Source: M269 sp964625615 (lineage in GTDB: Bacteria; Pseudomonadota; Gammaproteobacteria; Enterobacterales; Alteromonadaceae). From it: a DNA stretch of 5,355 bases. The notes beneath the pieces are model-generated. The model did not search any database and was not told the origin of the DNA. It saw nothing but the letters and a program-made list of their open reading frames with translations. The translations under genes were made by a program, and so were the position numbers. The stretch is taken from positions 1-5,355 of the forward strand of contig CAZVDU010000222.1 of assembly GCA_964625615.1 (NCBI GenBank), given 5' to 3'. Each line of letters begins with the position of its first letter. Within the stretch, counting starts at the first letter, position 1. Of this stretch, positions 5,302 through 5,355 are shown piece after piece.

Positions 5302-5355
5302 TGGAGCGGGAAACGAGATTCGAACTCGCGACCTCAACCTTGGCAAGGTTGCGCT
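5302..5355 (-). tRNA. tRNA-Gly(GCC), 3' part only, cut by the window edge
   Basis: On the - strand the window holds the end of the D-arm region, the anticodon arm CAACC-TTGCCAA-GGTTG with anticodon GCC (5344-5342), a 5-nt variable loop, the T-arm with loop TTCGAAT, the acceptor strand TTCCCGC, U73 and an encoded CCA (5304-5302). It nearly matches the corresponding part of E. coli tRNA-Gly(GCC), which reads codons GGC and GGU. The 5' acceptor strand and the rest of the D-arm lie beyond the right edge, so further tRNAs upstream in the same transcript cannot be excluded. Confidence 0.95.

Overview
The window looks like chromosomal DNA of a gammaproteobacterium, probably a moderately AT-rich marine-type lineage such as Alteromonadales or a relative. 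This rests on four things: an acetolactate synthase pair of the enterobacterial IlvI/IlvH (isozyme III) type, a DUF413/MaoP protein (a family typical of Dam-carrying gammaproteobacteria), a DUF4442 hot-dog protein, and a tRNA-Gly(GCC) 3' half very close to that of E. coli. The genus cannot be fixed from the sequence alone.

Layout, left to right. (1) Positions 1-464 hold the 3' part of an HNH-type nuclease gene on the + strand; its start and any partner gene lie outside the window. (2) Positions 465-724 have no convincing gene. (3) Positions 725-1513 (+) encode an exported alpha/beta hydrolase with a G-x-S-Y-x-G nucleophile elbow. (4) It converges, across only 28 bp, on ilvIH, which is on the - strand: ilvI (large, catalytic ThDP subunit) then ilvH (small, valine-sensing ACT subunit), joined by a TAATG stop/start overlap. 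(5) An AT-rich region of about 190 bp upstream of ilvI carries a candidate promoter and a striking 54-bp imperfect dyad. (6) A maoP-like DUF413 gene follows on the - strand. (7) A gap of about 330 bp without a gene contains a 28-bp dyad. (8) A DUF4442 hot-dog protein is next (- strand). (9) The right edge cuts through a tRNA-Gly(GCC) gene on the - strand.

Functionally, ilvIH is the only clear operon. Together the two subunits make acetolactate synthase III, the first common step of branched-chain amino acid synthesis. The other genes are separate units with no obvious shared pathway. Two start sites are revised here by Shine-Dalgarno placement and family alignment: ilvI probably starts at a GTG (3757), and maoP at the second of two adjacent ATGs (4335).

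No clearly new multi-gene system is visible. The points most worth following up are the truncated HNH nuclease gene at the left edge, whose neighbours are unseen, and the two large intergenic dyads upstream of ilvI and maoP.
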